Of a DNA stretch of 5,857 nt, positions 1 to 5,857 are shown piece after piece; position 1 is the stretch's first letter, and each line of letters begins with the position of its first letter. The translations under genes and the position numbers were made by a program. The notes under the pieces were generated by a model. It worked only from the letters and a program-made list of their open reading frames with translations. It was not told the origin of the DNA and ran no database searches. Source of the DNA: Planctomycetota bacterium (lineage in GTDB: Bacteria > Planctomycetota > Phycisphaerae > WQYP01); contig JAJZNY010000189.1 of the NCBI GenBank assembly GCA_021852245.1, forward strand, positions 1 to 5,857, given 5' to 3'.

Positions 1-2
1 CT

Positions 3-1187
3 GTTACGGCAAGTCAAATGTTTACCGTCAGCGGCTTGTCGCACACATCAGGAAGGTTGCGTTACACCTTCAGCGGTGAAGAGGCGGTAAATGAAAAGTT
101 GCTCAGTATCCTGCATCCGCACAAAATTAAGGTTGTGTTCGTCAGCGTCGAGCCGGGTAACCTGACTCAGCGCGGGGCTCCATTTTCCGCCATTGCACGC
201 AAATTGCGCCGCCATAATTTCGCGGTTTATAACTGGTCGCCGATCTCATCGAATCCACAGATGCCGGGGTCATCCGGACCGCCTCCGGCCATCGGCAAAG
301 GTGTCGTCTGGGTGGTATTGAATCTCCCTCCGAGCGGTCAGATGGGGATGATGGAGATGCAGGCGGCCGGGCAACTCAACATGCAACTGAAAAAACACCT
401 TGCCGACGGAGGCTCCGCCCTGTTTCTTCTCGGCGCAATGCCTACGCAGTTGCTCATGGCTACGGGGGGGCAACCGCCATTCAAAAATCTGCTCGCCGGT
501 TACGGCATTCGATATCGGCCTAATCTGGTGGTGGTATCCAGGCAGAGCGACGGGGCGGGACATGAAGTCGTCGGGCCGCAGGTTCGGATGGATCGCTACG
601 GAAAAAATATTATTACCCGATCCATGAATTCACTCATGACCATGTTCATCGGACTCCCCAATCAGAGAGCCGGCGCGATGATGGGCCCCACCGTCGTCGG
701 ACTCACAGCCAAAGCGCCCGCAGGTGTTCGGCGGCAGGTTATTCTCCGCAGCCCCGGCGGTTTGAATGTCTGGGCTCAGTCGGCGGACGCACCGTTTGCC
801 GCCAAATTCAATCCCGCTCAGGATAAGCGTGGACCTCTCCCGATCGGCGCACTGGCCGTCAGGCATGGAAGCCGCGTCGTCGCCATCGGCAATATGCTAT
901 TTATTTTCAACGGCCTGCTGGATTCCGTTCAGACGATTGAGCGGGGAAACAGCATTGAAGGCATTCTGCAGTTTCCGGGTAATTCCGCGCTGTTCATGAA
1001 CAGTATCTACTGGCTCAGCGGACAGTCCAAATTGATTGCCGCCAGCCCGCGTGAGACGGTCGCCATGCGCATCAAGCCCATGTCGAGCAATGAATTGATA
1101 CTGGTAAGATTTGGAACCATCATTGGTCCGGCAGTTGCAGCCGCCCTCATCGGCATTATTGTTTTATTCATGCGGCGCCGCGTCTGA
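3..1187 (+). CDS. GldG-family ABC-transporter auxiliary protein, 5' partial
   Basis: This is the C-terminal part of a GldG/ABC_transp_aux-type protein, a periplasmic membrane-anchored partner of ABC-2 permeases in gliding-motility or export systems. The frame is open to the window edge. The first ATG (position 18) has no convincing Shine-Dalgarno, and family members are usually clearly longer with an N-terminal membrane segment, so the true start is probably upstream. Numbering from that ATG, residues 18-25 (YTFSGEEA) match the 'tGEEAlt' block that opens the domain. A beta strand follows (KIKVVFVSV, 36-44), where GldG proteins carry the 'GHGE' turn, which is not kept here. Then come the helix SAIARKLRRHNF and the strand/loop VVWVVLNLPP. 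A helix ending in LADGGSALFLLG matches the 'yl.~GG.llvl' block, and LLAGYGIRY precedes a VVV strand. Residues about 366-384 form one C-terminal membrane helix ending in MRRRV, with arginines on the cytoplasmic side. It is followed 57 bases later by the DUF4340 gene, the usual neighbour. The family call is firm; the exported substrate is unknown. Confidence 0.8.
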   Translation, partial: VTASQMFTVSGLSHTSGRLRYTFSGEEAVNEKLLSILHPHKIKVVFVSVEPGNLTQRGAPFSAIARKLRRHNFAVYNWSPISSNPQMPGSSGPPPAIGKGVVWVVLNLPPSGQMGMMEMQAAGQLNMQLKKHLADGGSALFLLGAMPTQLLMATGGQPPFKNLLAGYGIRYRPNLVVVSRQSDGAGHEVVGPQVRMDRYGKNIITRSMNSLMTMFIGLPNQRAGAMMGPTVVGLTAKAPAGVRRQVILRSPGGLNVWAQSADAPFAAKFNPAQDKRGPLPIGALAVRHGSRVVAIGNMLFIFNGLLDSVQTIERGNSIEGILQFPGNSALFMNSIYWLSGQSKLIAASPRETVAMRIKPMSSNELILVRFGTIIGPAVAAALIGIIVLFMRRRV

Positions 1188-1232
1188 TATCGGAAGTATT
1201 TTTGGGCCGCGTCAAGATGAACTGACGGCTTC

Positions 1233-1237
1233 AGGAG
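1233..1237 (+). promoter_or_regulatory. Shine-Dalgarno AGGAG for the DUF4340 gene
   Basis: AGGAG lies 7 bases before the GTG at 1245. This good spacing is the reason for accepting a GTG start. The only other in-frame sign nearby is the Lys-then-hydrophobic N-terminus that follows, which fits a membrane anchor at the very start of the protein. Confidence 0.75.
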
Positions 1238-1244
1238 TTTAACG

Positions 1245-3161
1245 GTGAATTTCAAGCTAACAGCTTCTATTCTGGTGGTGATGCTCGGTCTTCTGGCGGT
1301 GGTTATTTATCTCCGTCATCAGGGGTCGAATCACACCCATCAGGCAAACGGTCGTGTTTTCCCATCCTCCACATCCCACATCGTCGGGATCACATTATCC
1401 GCCCGCGGGAAGCCGACCCTGCAGATGGCCAAGCGTGGTACCCACTGGTACATCATTTCCCCCCGCAAGGCCTGGGGGCGTGATTTTGCCATCGGCGAAC
1501 TTTGCACACAGATTGCGGACCTGAAATACCACGCCCGCATCGCGCTGGCTTCCACGGGTAAACATTCCGCCGCGAAGCTGGGGCTCAAACCCGCCCGCGA
1601 TACCGTAGTGTTGAAACGCGCGGACGGTAAAACGCTCCATCTGGCGATCGGGCGCAGCACGCTCGGCGGACGGCTTTACGTCACCAGCGATTTCCGCCAT
1701 GCATTTGTCGTGGACCGCCATTGGCTTGGCACCCTGCTCAAGGGAGAATCTCATTTCGCAACCAAATCGCTCACCCGATTTCATGCCGCCGCAGTGGAAT
1801 CGATCACCCTCAAACGGGGTAAAACAACGATGCGGATCATTCGGCATGGAAAACGATGGGTGATTAATTCACCGCTGCTTGCCCGCGCCAATCCCACCAA
1901 GGTCACGAATTGGATCAGCAACCTCCAGTTGCTCGCGGCGCATCGTTTCACGCATAAAAATGAACACGCGCTCAAACATGTAGTCTTTAATGTCAAGATT
2001 GTATTTCGCAAAGTTCCTTCTGCGGGTCTGCCTGAAAAAGTCAAGGCTAAAATACCGCCGCCGCTGGTCGTCTCCTTCGGTAGCTACACCGATCTGACAC
2101 ACCAATACATTCGTGCCCTGAGCAATGCCAACCCAAATGTGGCCATTGTCCGCTCCACCAGTTTCTCGCAACTCGAGCGATCCTTGAGCCATTTTCAGGA
2201 TCGCGCTCTTACCCGCGCCAAGCTGTCAGATGCAAAACGCATCGTCCTTACGCGATCGGCTCCGCGCATGCCCTTTGCGCCGGCATCGCTTGTTCTTACA
2301 CGCTCCGAAGGCGGCTGGAAAATGGGTACCACGGTTCAGAAATTTGTCGGCGGTCCCCTATTGCCAGTGAGCAAGGGCGCCGTGGCCAAATTGCTTCAGA
2401 AACTCTCAGCCATCCGCGCCAAATCCTGCGACAATACACCCACACCCCAGTTGGAGCACATGCAGCCGATCGGTACACTCACGATTGATCTTCCTCACCG
2501 GATACATCCACTGAAAATCACCGTTGGGCCGGGAAACAAAGGTGGCCTTTCGCCGGTGAAAGTCAGTGGCTGGAAGACGATTTACATGGTATCGACGGTG
2601 CGGGTCAAGCCCCTGTTTCCGACCGCGGCCGCGCTGCGTTCGCGCACCGTTGCCGCGATTCCGGCCCTCGGCATCAATCGGATTGTTTTGCTGAACAACG
2701 GGCATCGAGCGGAACTCTCCAAAATCAAGGGGACATGGAAGATTGAACCTGGCGCGAAGAAAATATCATCGGTGGATGTAGCATCGCTCACGGCGGAGTT
2801 GAATCCGATCCGTTGTCATGCTTGGGTGACAAACGCCCCCACGCCTCAGCACGTCATGGGATTGAGCATATACTTCCGTCCCGCGGCTTCAACTTCAGAC
2901 CAAGGGGCAAAAAAGGCCGGCAAAACCGGAGGTTCGTCCTCGAAGACGCAGCATGGCGTGCTTCAGATATGGTCGAAAACCGTCAAAACTCCGGCCGCCG
3001 GTAAAAAGCCTGCCAAAACCGTGCATCAATATTTTGCCCGGTGGCTCATTGGCGCTCATTCATCCACTCCCTGGATCTTTGTCCCCGGCGACGACCTGGT
3101 ATCGGGTGTGAGACAGCTTATGGCGGATACCGGATTGTCAGCCACCGGAACGACGAAATAA
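1245..3161 (+). CDS. DUF4340 domain protein, N-terminally membrane-anchored, four tandem modules
   Basis: A 638-residue protein of unknown biochemical function. DUF4340 proteins typically follow a GldG-type gene and are thought to act with it at the periplasmic face of an ABC-2 export or gliding complex. The GTG start is set by AGGAG 7 bases upstream. Residues about 7-23 (ASILVVMLGLLAVVIYL) form one membrane helix after a short MNFKLT lead. With no cysteine lipobox following, it is a signal anchor rather than a lipoprotein signal. The rest should be periplasmic. It is rich in Lys, Arg and His and basic overall. A block '[IV]-x-L-x(n)-W-x-[IM]-x-x-[PG]' followed by a helix recurs with Trp at 68, 205, 358 and 498. 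A second block, an IG/FG turn followed by a YV- or IV-type strand, recurs near 135, 278, 427 and 602. Residues 547-595 are a Lys/Ala/Ser/Gly-rich linker inside the last module. No catalytic motif is visible. The family call is confident; the role rests on the neighbour. Confidence 0.8.
   Translation: MNFKLTASILVVMLGLLAVVIYLRHQGSNHTHQANGRVFPSSTSHIVGITLSARGKPTLQMAKRGTHWYIISPRKAWGRDFAIGELCTQIADLKYHARIALASTGKHSAAKLGLKPARDTVVLKRADGKTLHLAIGRSTLGGRLYVTSDFRHAFVVDRHWLGTLLKGESHFATKSLTRFHAAAVESITLKRGKTTMRIIRHGKRWVINSPLLARANPTKVTNWISNLQLLAAHRFTHKNEHALKHVVFNVKIVFRKVPSAGLPEKVKAKIPPPLVVSFGSYTDLTHQYIRALSNANPNVAIVRSTSFSQLERSLSHFQDRALTRAKLSDAKRIVLTRSAPRMPFAPASLVLTRSEGGWKMGTTVQKFVGGPLLPVSKGAVAKLLQKLSAIRAKSCDNTPTPQLEHMQPIGTLTIDLPHRIHPLKITVGPGNKGGLSPVKVSGWKTIYMVSTVRVKPLFPTAAALRSRTVAAIPALGINRIVLLNNGHRAELSKIKGTWKIEPGAKKISSVDVASLTAELNPIRCHAWVTNAPTPQHVMGLSIYFRPAASTSDQGAKKAGKTGGSSSKTQHGVLQIWSKTVKTPAAGKKPAKTVHQYFARWLIGAHSSTPWIFVPGDDLVSGVRQLMADTGLSATGTTK
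1374..3098 (+). repeat. Four tandem protein modules (about 140-150 residues each) inside the DUF4340 gene
   Basis: By eye the protein splits into modules at residues about 44-183, 184-330, 331-475 and 476-618. Each opens with a strand such as VGITL, ESITL, RIVLTR or RIVLLN, then the Trp strand (HWYIISP, RWVINSP, GWKMG, TWKIEP). A helix rich in L/A follows (IADLKYH, ISNLQLL, LLQKLSAI, LTAELNPI), then a Gly turn and strand. The module junctions also resemble each other: KSLTRF, RALTRA and SRTVAAI each precede the next opening strand. Similarity is at protein level only; no DNA repeat is evident. Boundaries are approximate. Confidence 0.5.
2883..3029 (+). other. Low-complexity Lys/Ala/Ser linker in the DUF4340 protein
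   Basis: Residues about 547-595 are dominated by Lys, Ala, Ser, Thr and Gly (for example AKKAGKTGGSSSKT and AAGKKPAKT) and interrupt the fourth module between its strand SIYFRP and its closing HQYFARWLIG segment. It is probably a disordered, positively charged loop exposed in the periplasm. Confidence 0.5.
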
Positions 3162-3263
3162 ACAGCCACCGACCCAGCAATGCAGGATCAACCCGCGCGG
3201 GGGATTAACCGGACGCTGAGGCCGAAGCTCGCAGAGTCAATCGAGGTACCATGAAAAGTCGGC

Positions 3264-3292
3264 ATGACAGTCCGCGGCAATCGGCATAGAAT
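3264..3292 (+). promoter_or_regulatory. Candidate sigma70-type promoter for the ketosynthase operon
   Basis: The -35-like ATGACA (3264-3269, 5 of 6 to TTGACA) and the -10-like TAGAAT (3287-3292, 5 of 6 to TATAAT) are separated by exactly 17 bases. Transcription would start near 3299-3301, leaving a leader of about 35 bases before the ATG at 3334. The placement in the only long gap of the window supports it. The consensus used is that of E. coli, and the host's own consensus is unknown. Confidence 0.5.
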
Positions 3293-3313
3293 AACGGGCC
3301 GGAATAGTCCGTT

Positions 3314-3319
3314 GAGGAG
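3314..3319 (+). promoter_or_regulatory. Shine-Dalgarno GAGGAG before the KS-beta gene
   Basis: GAGGAG sits 2 bases before an in-frame TTG (3322) and 14 bases before the ATG (3334). The first spacing is too short and the second rather long, so the site does not settle the start by itself. The ATG is preferred because the family N-terminus (M-R-R-V-V-I-T-G) begins there. Confidence 0.55.
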
Positions 3320-3333
3320 TATTGAAAATATCC

Positions 3334-4686
3334 ATGCGCCGCGTTGTGATTACGGGTATCGGCGCTGTAAGTCCCCTGGGATTAACAGCTGCGGATTCAT
3401 TTGATGCCTTCCATTCCGGTCGCAGCGGGGTGGATACCATCGGCGCCTTTGACGCCTCATCGTTTCCATGCCGCATTGCCGGATCGGTTCCCGCGTTCAA
3501 AACTGCGGACTTCGTGCCGAAAAGCTATCGAAAATCCACGAAGATCATGGCTCGCGATATTGAACTGGCGGTCGTTGCGGCGGATAACGCCGTCCGTGAT
3601 GCCCGCCTGGCGACACGCGGAATCTTAGAATCTGGCGGCGGAAAAGCCCCCGCCGATAATTGGTATGCGCCGGATCCGTCACGCGTAGGCTGCAACATCG
3701 GCGCCGGCTTGATCTGTGCTGACCTTAACGAACTCACCGAGGCGATGGTTCGTGCCGCCAATCCTGACAATACTCTCAATCTCGCCCGATGGGGAAAATC
3801 AGACAATCCGAGCGAATCAAGTGGAATGGATGCTCTCGCTCCCCTCTGGTTGCTTAAGTACCTCCCGAATATGCTCTCCTGCCATGTGAGTATTATTCAC
3901 GATACGCGCGGCCCGTCCAACACCATCACATGCCAACAGGCATCAGCCGGCCTGGCGCTCTCCGAAGCGTGCCGGACCATCCAGCGCAATCAGGCGGATG
4001 TGGCGCTCGTGGGCGGGGGCGAGAGTCTGGTCCATCCTATGGGCCTGATGCGCTGGACGCTCCTCAAACTCCTTACTGAAAGCGGCAATGAGAATCCTGC
4101 CACAGCCTGTCGCCCGTATGACGCCCGGTGTTCGGGGACGGTCATTTCCGAAGGGGCGGGCGTGCTGGTGATCGAGGAACTTGAACACGCGCGTCGCCGT
4201 GGTGCTGATATCTACGCCGAAATTAAAGGTATGGCCTCGTGCGCCAGTGCTCTTCCACTCGGGCAGGCGGATCCTGCGGGTGAACCGCTTGCTCACATTT
4301 GCCGCCGCGCCTTGGCTGGCGCCGCGTTACGTGCCGATGATATCAGCGCCCTGCTTCCACCGGCCAGTGCATTGCCAAAGCTTGATCAATCCGATATCGC
4401 GGGTATCAGCTCGGTTTTCAGCTCCCTTCCACCGCTGACCACGCCGCGCGGAGCGATAGGTGATCCTGGTGCGGCAAGTCAGGCAATTGATCTGGTCATG
4501 GCGGCTCAGATGCTGAAACGGCAGACTCTCTGCCCCACCGTCAACTGCGATCATCCGCTCCATGATATTCCGGTCGTGAAAAGCCCAAAAACCTCCGCCG
4601 ATTTGGCGCACATCTTGATCCTGGCACGCTCGCTGGCGGGGCAGCACTCGGCCATCGTGTTGAGCCGATATCAGGAGGCACAGTAG
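3334..4686 (+). CDS. Ketosynthase-fold chain-length-factor-like protein (KS-beta), catalytic residues lost
   Basis: Thiolase-fold member of the FabF/KAS-II family, 450 residues from the ATG; an in-frame TTG at 3322 would add four. The N-terminus [15 protein letters not shown] is canonical. RGPSNTIT leads into the active-site elbow, where ungapped alignment with the neighbouring ketosynthase puts Gln202 at the nucleophile Cys. [12 protein letters not shown] and [24 protein letters not shown] are well kept. The first catalytic His (NAHGT in the partner) becomes Pro343 in LLPPAS. The second (GH) becomes Asp377 in GAIGDPG, and the Lys before it is Arg372. The C-terminal GFGG loop is also absent (around 416-430). 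Gln at the Cys position is the hallmark of type II PKS chain length factors, which partner an active KS and influence chain length. It probably cannot condense by itself and pairs with the next gene's product in the cytoplasm. Its stop is one base before that gene. Substrate unknown; a different pseudo-ketosynthase role is possible. Confidence 0.85.
   Translation: MRRVVITGIGAVSPLGLTAADSFDAFHSGRSGVDTIGAFDASSFPCRIAGSVPAFKTADFVPKSYRKSTKIMARDIELAVVAADNAVRDARLATRGILESGGGKAPADNWYAPDPSRVGCNIGAGLICADLNELTEAMVRAANPDNTLNLARWGKSDNPSESSGMDALAPLWLLKYLPNMLSCHVSIIHDTRGPSNTITCQQASAGLALSEACRTIQRNQADVALVGGGESLVHPMGLMRWTLLKLLTESGNENPATACRPYDARCSGTVISEGAGVLVIEELEHARRRGADIYAEIKGMASCASALPLGQADPAGEPLAHICRRALAGAALRADDISALLPPASALPKLDQSDIAGISSVFSSLPPLTTPRGAIGDPGAASQAIDLVMAAQMLKRQTLCPTVNCDHPLHDIPVVKSPKTSADLAHILILARSLAGQHSAIVLSRYQEAQ
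4673..4678 (+). promoter_or_regulatory. Shine-Dalgarno AGGAGG for the KS-alpha gene, inside the KS-beta coding end
   Basis: AGGAGG lies 9 bases before the ATG at 4688 and within the last codons of the preceding gene. With the layout TAG-C-ATG, ribosomes ending the first gene can restart at once, which favours balanced amounts of the two subunits. Confidence 0.8.
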
Positions 4687-4687
4687 C

Positions 4688-5857
4688 ATGCGGCATCGTG
4701 TTGTGATAACAGGAATGGGCTGGGTAACGCCGCTGGGTTGCGATATTGAGAGCGTCTGGCGTCGACTGCTGGCCGGCGAAAGCGGTGTGGCGCCCATCCG
4801 CAATTTTGACGCCCGTGCCTTTCCGACGACATTCGCAGCAGAAGTAAAAGATTATCATTTTCCGGATAAAATCGCGGCCTCCGGTAAGCACAACCGAATC
4901 TCCCGTGCCACCGGTTTCGCCTTGGATGCGGCCCACCAAGCCTGGGCTCAGGCGGCACTGCCGCCGCCCGGCACGCCGGAACATGAAAAACTTAACCCCT
5001 ATGAAATTGGCGCTTATCTGGGCAGCGGTGAAGGGTCGCTTGATTTTGCAACCTTCACCCGAACTGCCATCGCCAACTGGAAACGGGACGCTGGCGCCCT
5101 CGACATGGCCGGATGGGGCCGCGATGCCCTGAAATCATTCAATGCCTTGGCCGAAATTGAACAGGAACCGGCACTGCCCATCAATCATCTGAGTATGGAA
5201 TTCAATGCCCGCGGGCCGGCTCTCAACTGCCTCACGGCCTGCGCCGCCTCCACGCAGGCGCTGGGAGAGGCAACCGAGATCATCCGCCGCGGCGACGCCT
5301 CCATCATGATCTCCGGCGGTGCCCATTCCATGATTCATCCCTTCGGCGTGACGGGTTTTAACCGCCTGACCGCCCTGTCAACCCTCAACGATGATCCGCG
5401 TCGTGCATGCCGCCCCTTTGATGCAACCCGCAGCGGTTTTGTCATCGGTGAAGGCGCGGGGGTATTAATTCTTGAAAATCTTCAACATGCCCTGTCGCGC
5501 GGCGCCCCTATTCTGGCTGAAGTCGTCGGTTACGGAAGTTCCGCCGATGCCTACCGTGTTACGGATCAGCATCCCGAGGGGCGTGGCGCGGTCATGGCCA
5601 TCAACGAAGCATTGAAAGATGCCGGGCTCACACCCGGCGATATCGATTACATCAACGCTCACGGCACAGGCACCAAGGAAAACGATTCCACGGAGACGCA
5701 CGCCATCAAGGCGGCTTTCGGTCCGCATGCCGGACGGGTGCCGATCAGCAGTATTAAAAGTATGATGGGGCACCTGATTGCCGCCGCCGGCGCCGTTGAG
5801 GCGGTTACCTGCGTGCTGACCCTGCGTGATCAGATCCTGCCGCCTACGGCGAATTAC
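4688..5857 (+). CDS. Beta-ketoacyl-ACP synthase, FabF/KAS-II-like (KS-alpha), 3' partial
   Basis: Catalyses decarboxylative Claisen condensation of an acyl chain with malonyl-ACP in the cytoplasm. 390 codons are visible and the frame is open at the window end; perhaps 30-45 residues, including the C-terminal GFGG loop, are missing. The start is fixed by AGGAGG 9 bases upstream and by the typical [17 protein letters not shown]-terminus. Catalytic residues are all present: Cys185 in LTACAAS, His325 in NAHGTGT, Lys357 in SSIKS and His362 in [33 protein letters not shown] and the Asp in GTGTKEND are also kept. Relative to E. coli FabF, there are about 15 extra residues between the GSG turn (112-114) and RGP (175-177), with LDMAGWGR at 138-145. 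It forms a tight pair with the upstream KS-beta, so a role in a dedicated type II PKS, aryl-polyene-like or unusual fatty-acid pathway is more likely than housekeeping FabF. The alternative is a second lipid-synthesis FabF. Confidence 0.9.
   Translation, partial: MRHRVVITGMGWVTPLGCDIESVWRRLLAGESGVAPIRNFDARAFPTTFAAEVKDYHFPDKIAASGKHNRISRATGFALDAAHQAWAQAALPPPGTPEHEKLNPYEIGAYLGSGEGSLDFATFTRTAIANWKRDAGALDMAGWGRDALKSFNALAEIEQEPALPINHLSMEFNARGPALNCLTACAASTQALGEATEIIRRGDASIMISGGAHSMIHPFGVTGFNRLTALSTLNDDPRRACRPFDATRSGFVIGEGAGVLILENLQHALSRGAPILAEVVGYGSSADAYRVTDQHPEGRGAVMAINEALKDAGLTPGDIDYINAHGTGTKENDSTETHAIKAAFGPHAGRVPISSIKSMMGHLIAAAGAVEAVTCVLTLRDQILPPTANY

Larger units (their letters stand above)
3162..3333 (+). 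other. 172-base gap between the DUF4340 gene and the ketosynthase pair
   Basis: No ORF with coding character is visible. It holds a GC palindrome (3192-3201) without a following T tract, a sigma70-like promoter candidate (3264-3292) and a Shine-Dalgarno (3314-3319). It most likely marks the boundary between two transcription units, although no convincing terminator for the upstream operon is seen. Confidence 0.6.

Noticed and set aside
1172..1181. Palindrome GCGGCGCCGC at the end of the GldG-like gene
   Set aside because: It encodes the Arg-rich tail after the membrane helix and has no loop; probably a by-product of Arg codons.
1395..1847. Antisense ORF of 150 codons opposite the DUF4340 gene
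   Set aside because: It lies wholly inside a well-supported gene, has no recognisable domain and no evident ribosome-binding site. It is explained by GC-rich third positions removing stops from the opposite strand.
3192..3201. Palindrome CCCGCGCGGG as a terminator after the DUF4340 gene
   Set aside because: With a realistic loop only about three base pairs remain and no T tract follows, so it is not a convincing intrinsic terminator.
3931..3933. Cys200 as a shifted catalytic nucleophile of KS-beta
   Set aside because: The ungapped alignment with the partner is supported on both sides, from the GP motif to the Ala-Leu-x-Glu-Ala helix, and puts Cys200 two residues before the elbow. Both His residues are missing as well.
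3334..4686. Reading the degenerate ketosynthase as a pseudogene
   Set aside because: The frame is intact over 450 codons, structural motifs are conserved and the Cys is replaced by the Gln typical of chain length factors. Decay would give random lesions.
4327..4984. Antisense ORFs across the junction of the two ketosynthase genes
   Set aside because: Both sense genes are clearly real and tightly packed there. The antisense translations are Arg/Pro/His-rich without family features.
1..5857. tRNA/rRNA genes, CRISPR arrays, insertion sequences, integrase or attachment sites
   Set aside because: Nearly all of the window is covered by four genes. I found no repeat-spacer pattern, terminal inverted repeats or transposase-like protein.

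Overview
The window looks like a Gram-negative bacterial chromosome segment. By eye the GC content is moderate to high, with a GC-rich third codon position. All supported genes lie on the + strand. A GldG-type protein followed by a DUF4340 protein occurs in Bacteroidetes, Proteobacteria and the Planctomycetes group. The divergent paired ketosynthases make a planctomycete/Phycisphaerae-like source my best guess, but that is a weak inference; nothing here fixes the taxon.

Layout. (1) Positions 3-1187: the 3' part of a GldG-family ABC-transporter auxiliary protein whose start lies before the window, ending in a membrane helix. (2) Positions 1245-3161: a 638-residue membrane-anchored DUF4340 protein, which reads as four tandem copies of one module. 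These two probably form the end of an ABC-export or gliding-type operon (permease and ATPase presumably upstream, not visible). (3) Positions 3162-3333: a 172-base gap without a gene, carrying a good sigma70-type promoter candidate and a Shine-Dalgarno, so a new transcription unit probably starts here. (4) Positions 3334-4686: a ketosynthase-fold protein in which the Cys-His-His catalytic residues are Gln-Pro-Asp, i.e. a chain-length-factor (KS-beta) type subunit. (5) Positions 4688-5857 (runs off the window): a ketosynthase with all catalytic residues intact (KS-alpha), one base after the previous stop and with its own strong ribosome-binding site.

How they work together. The two ketosynthase genes are almost certainly co-translated and most likely make a KS-alpha/KS-beta heterodimer that builds an acyl or polyketide/polyene chain on an acyl carrier protein. 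Both share an insertion before the active site that E. coli FabF lacks, with a common L-x-x-A-x-W-G-[RK] motif, which suggests they belong to one co-evolved family. The gene order (beta before alpha) is the reverse of the usual actinomycete type II PKS order. The product cannot be told from this window; the decisive genes (ACP, dehydratase, ketoreductase, acyltransferase) would lie downstream. There is no visible functional link between the GldG/DUF4340 pair and the ketosynthases. I see no RNA genes, mobile elements, CRISPR arrays or DNA repeats of note.
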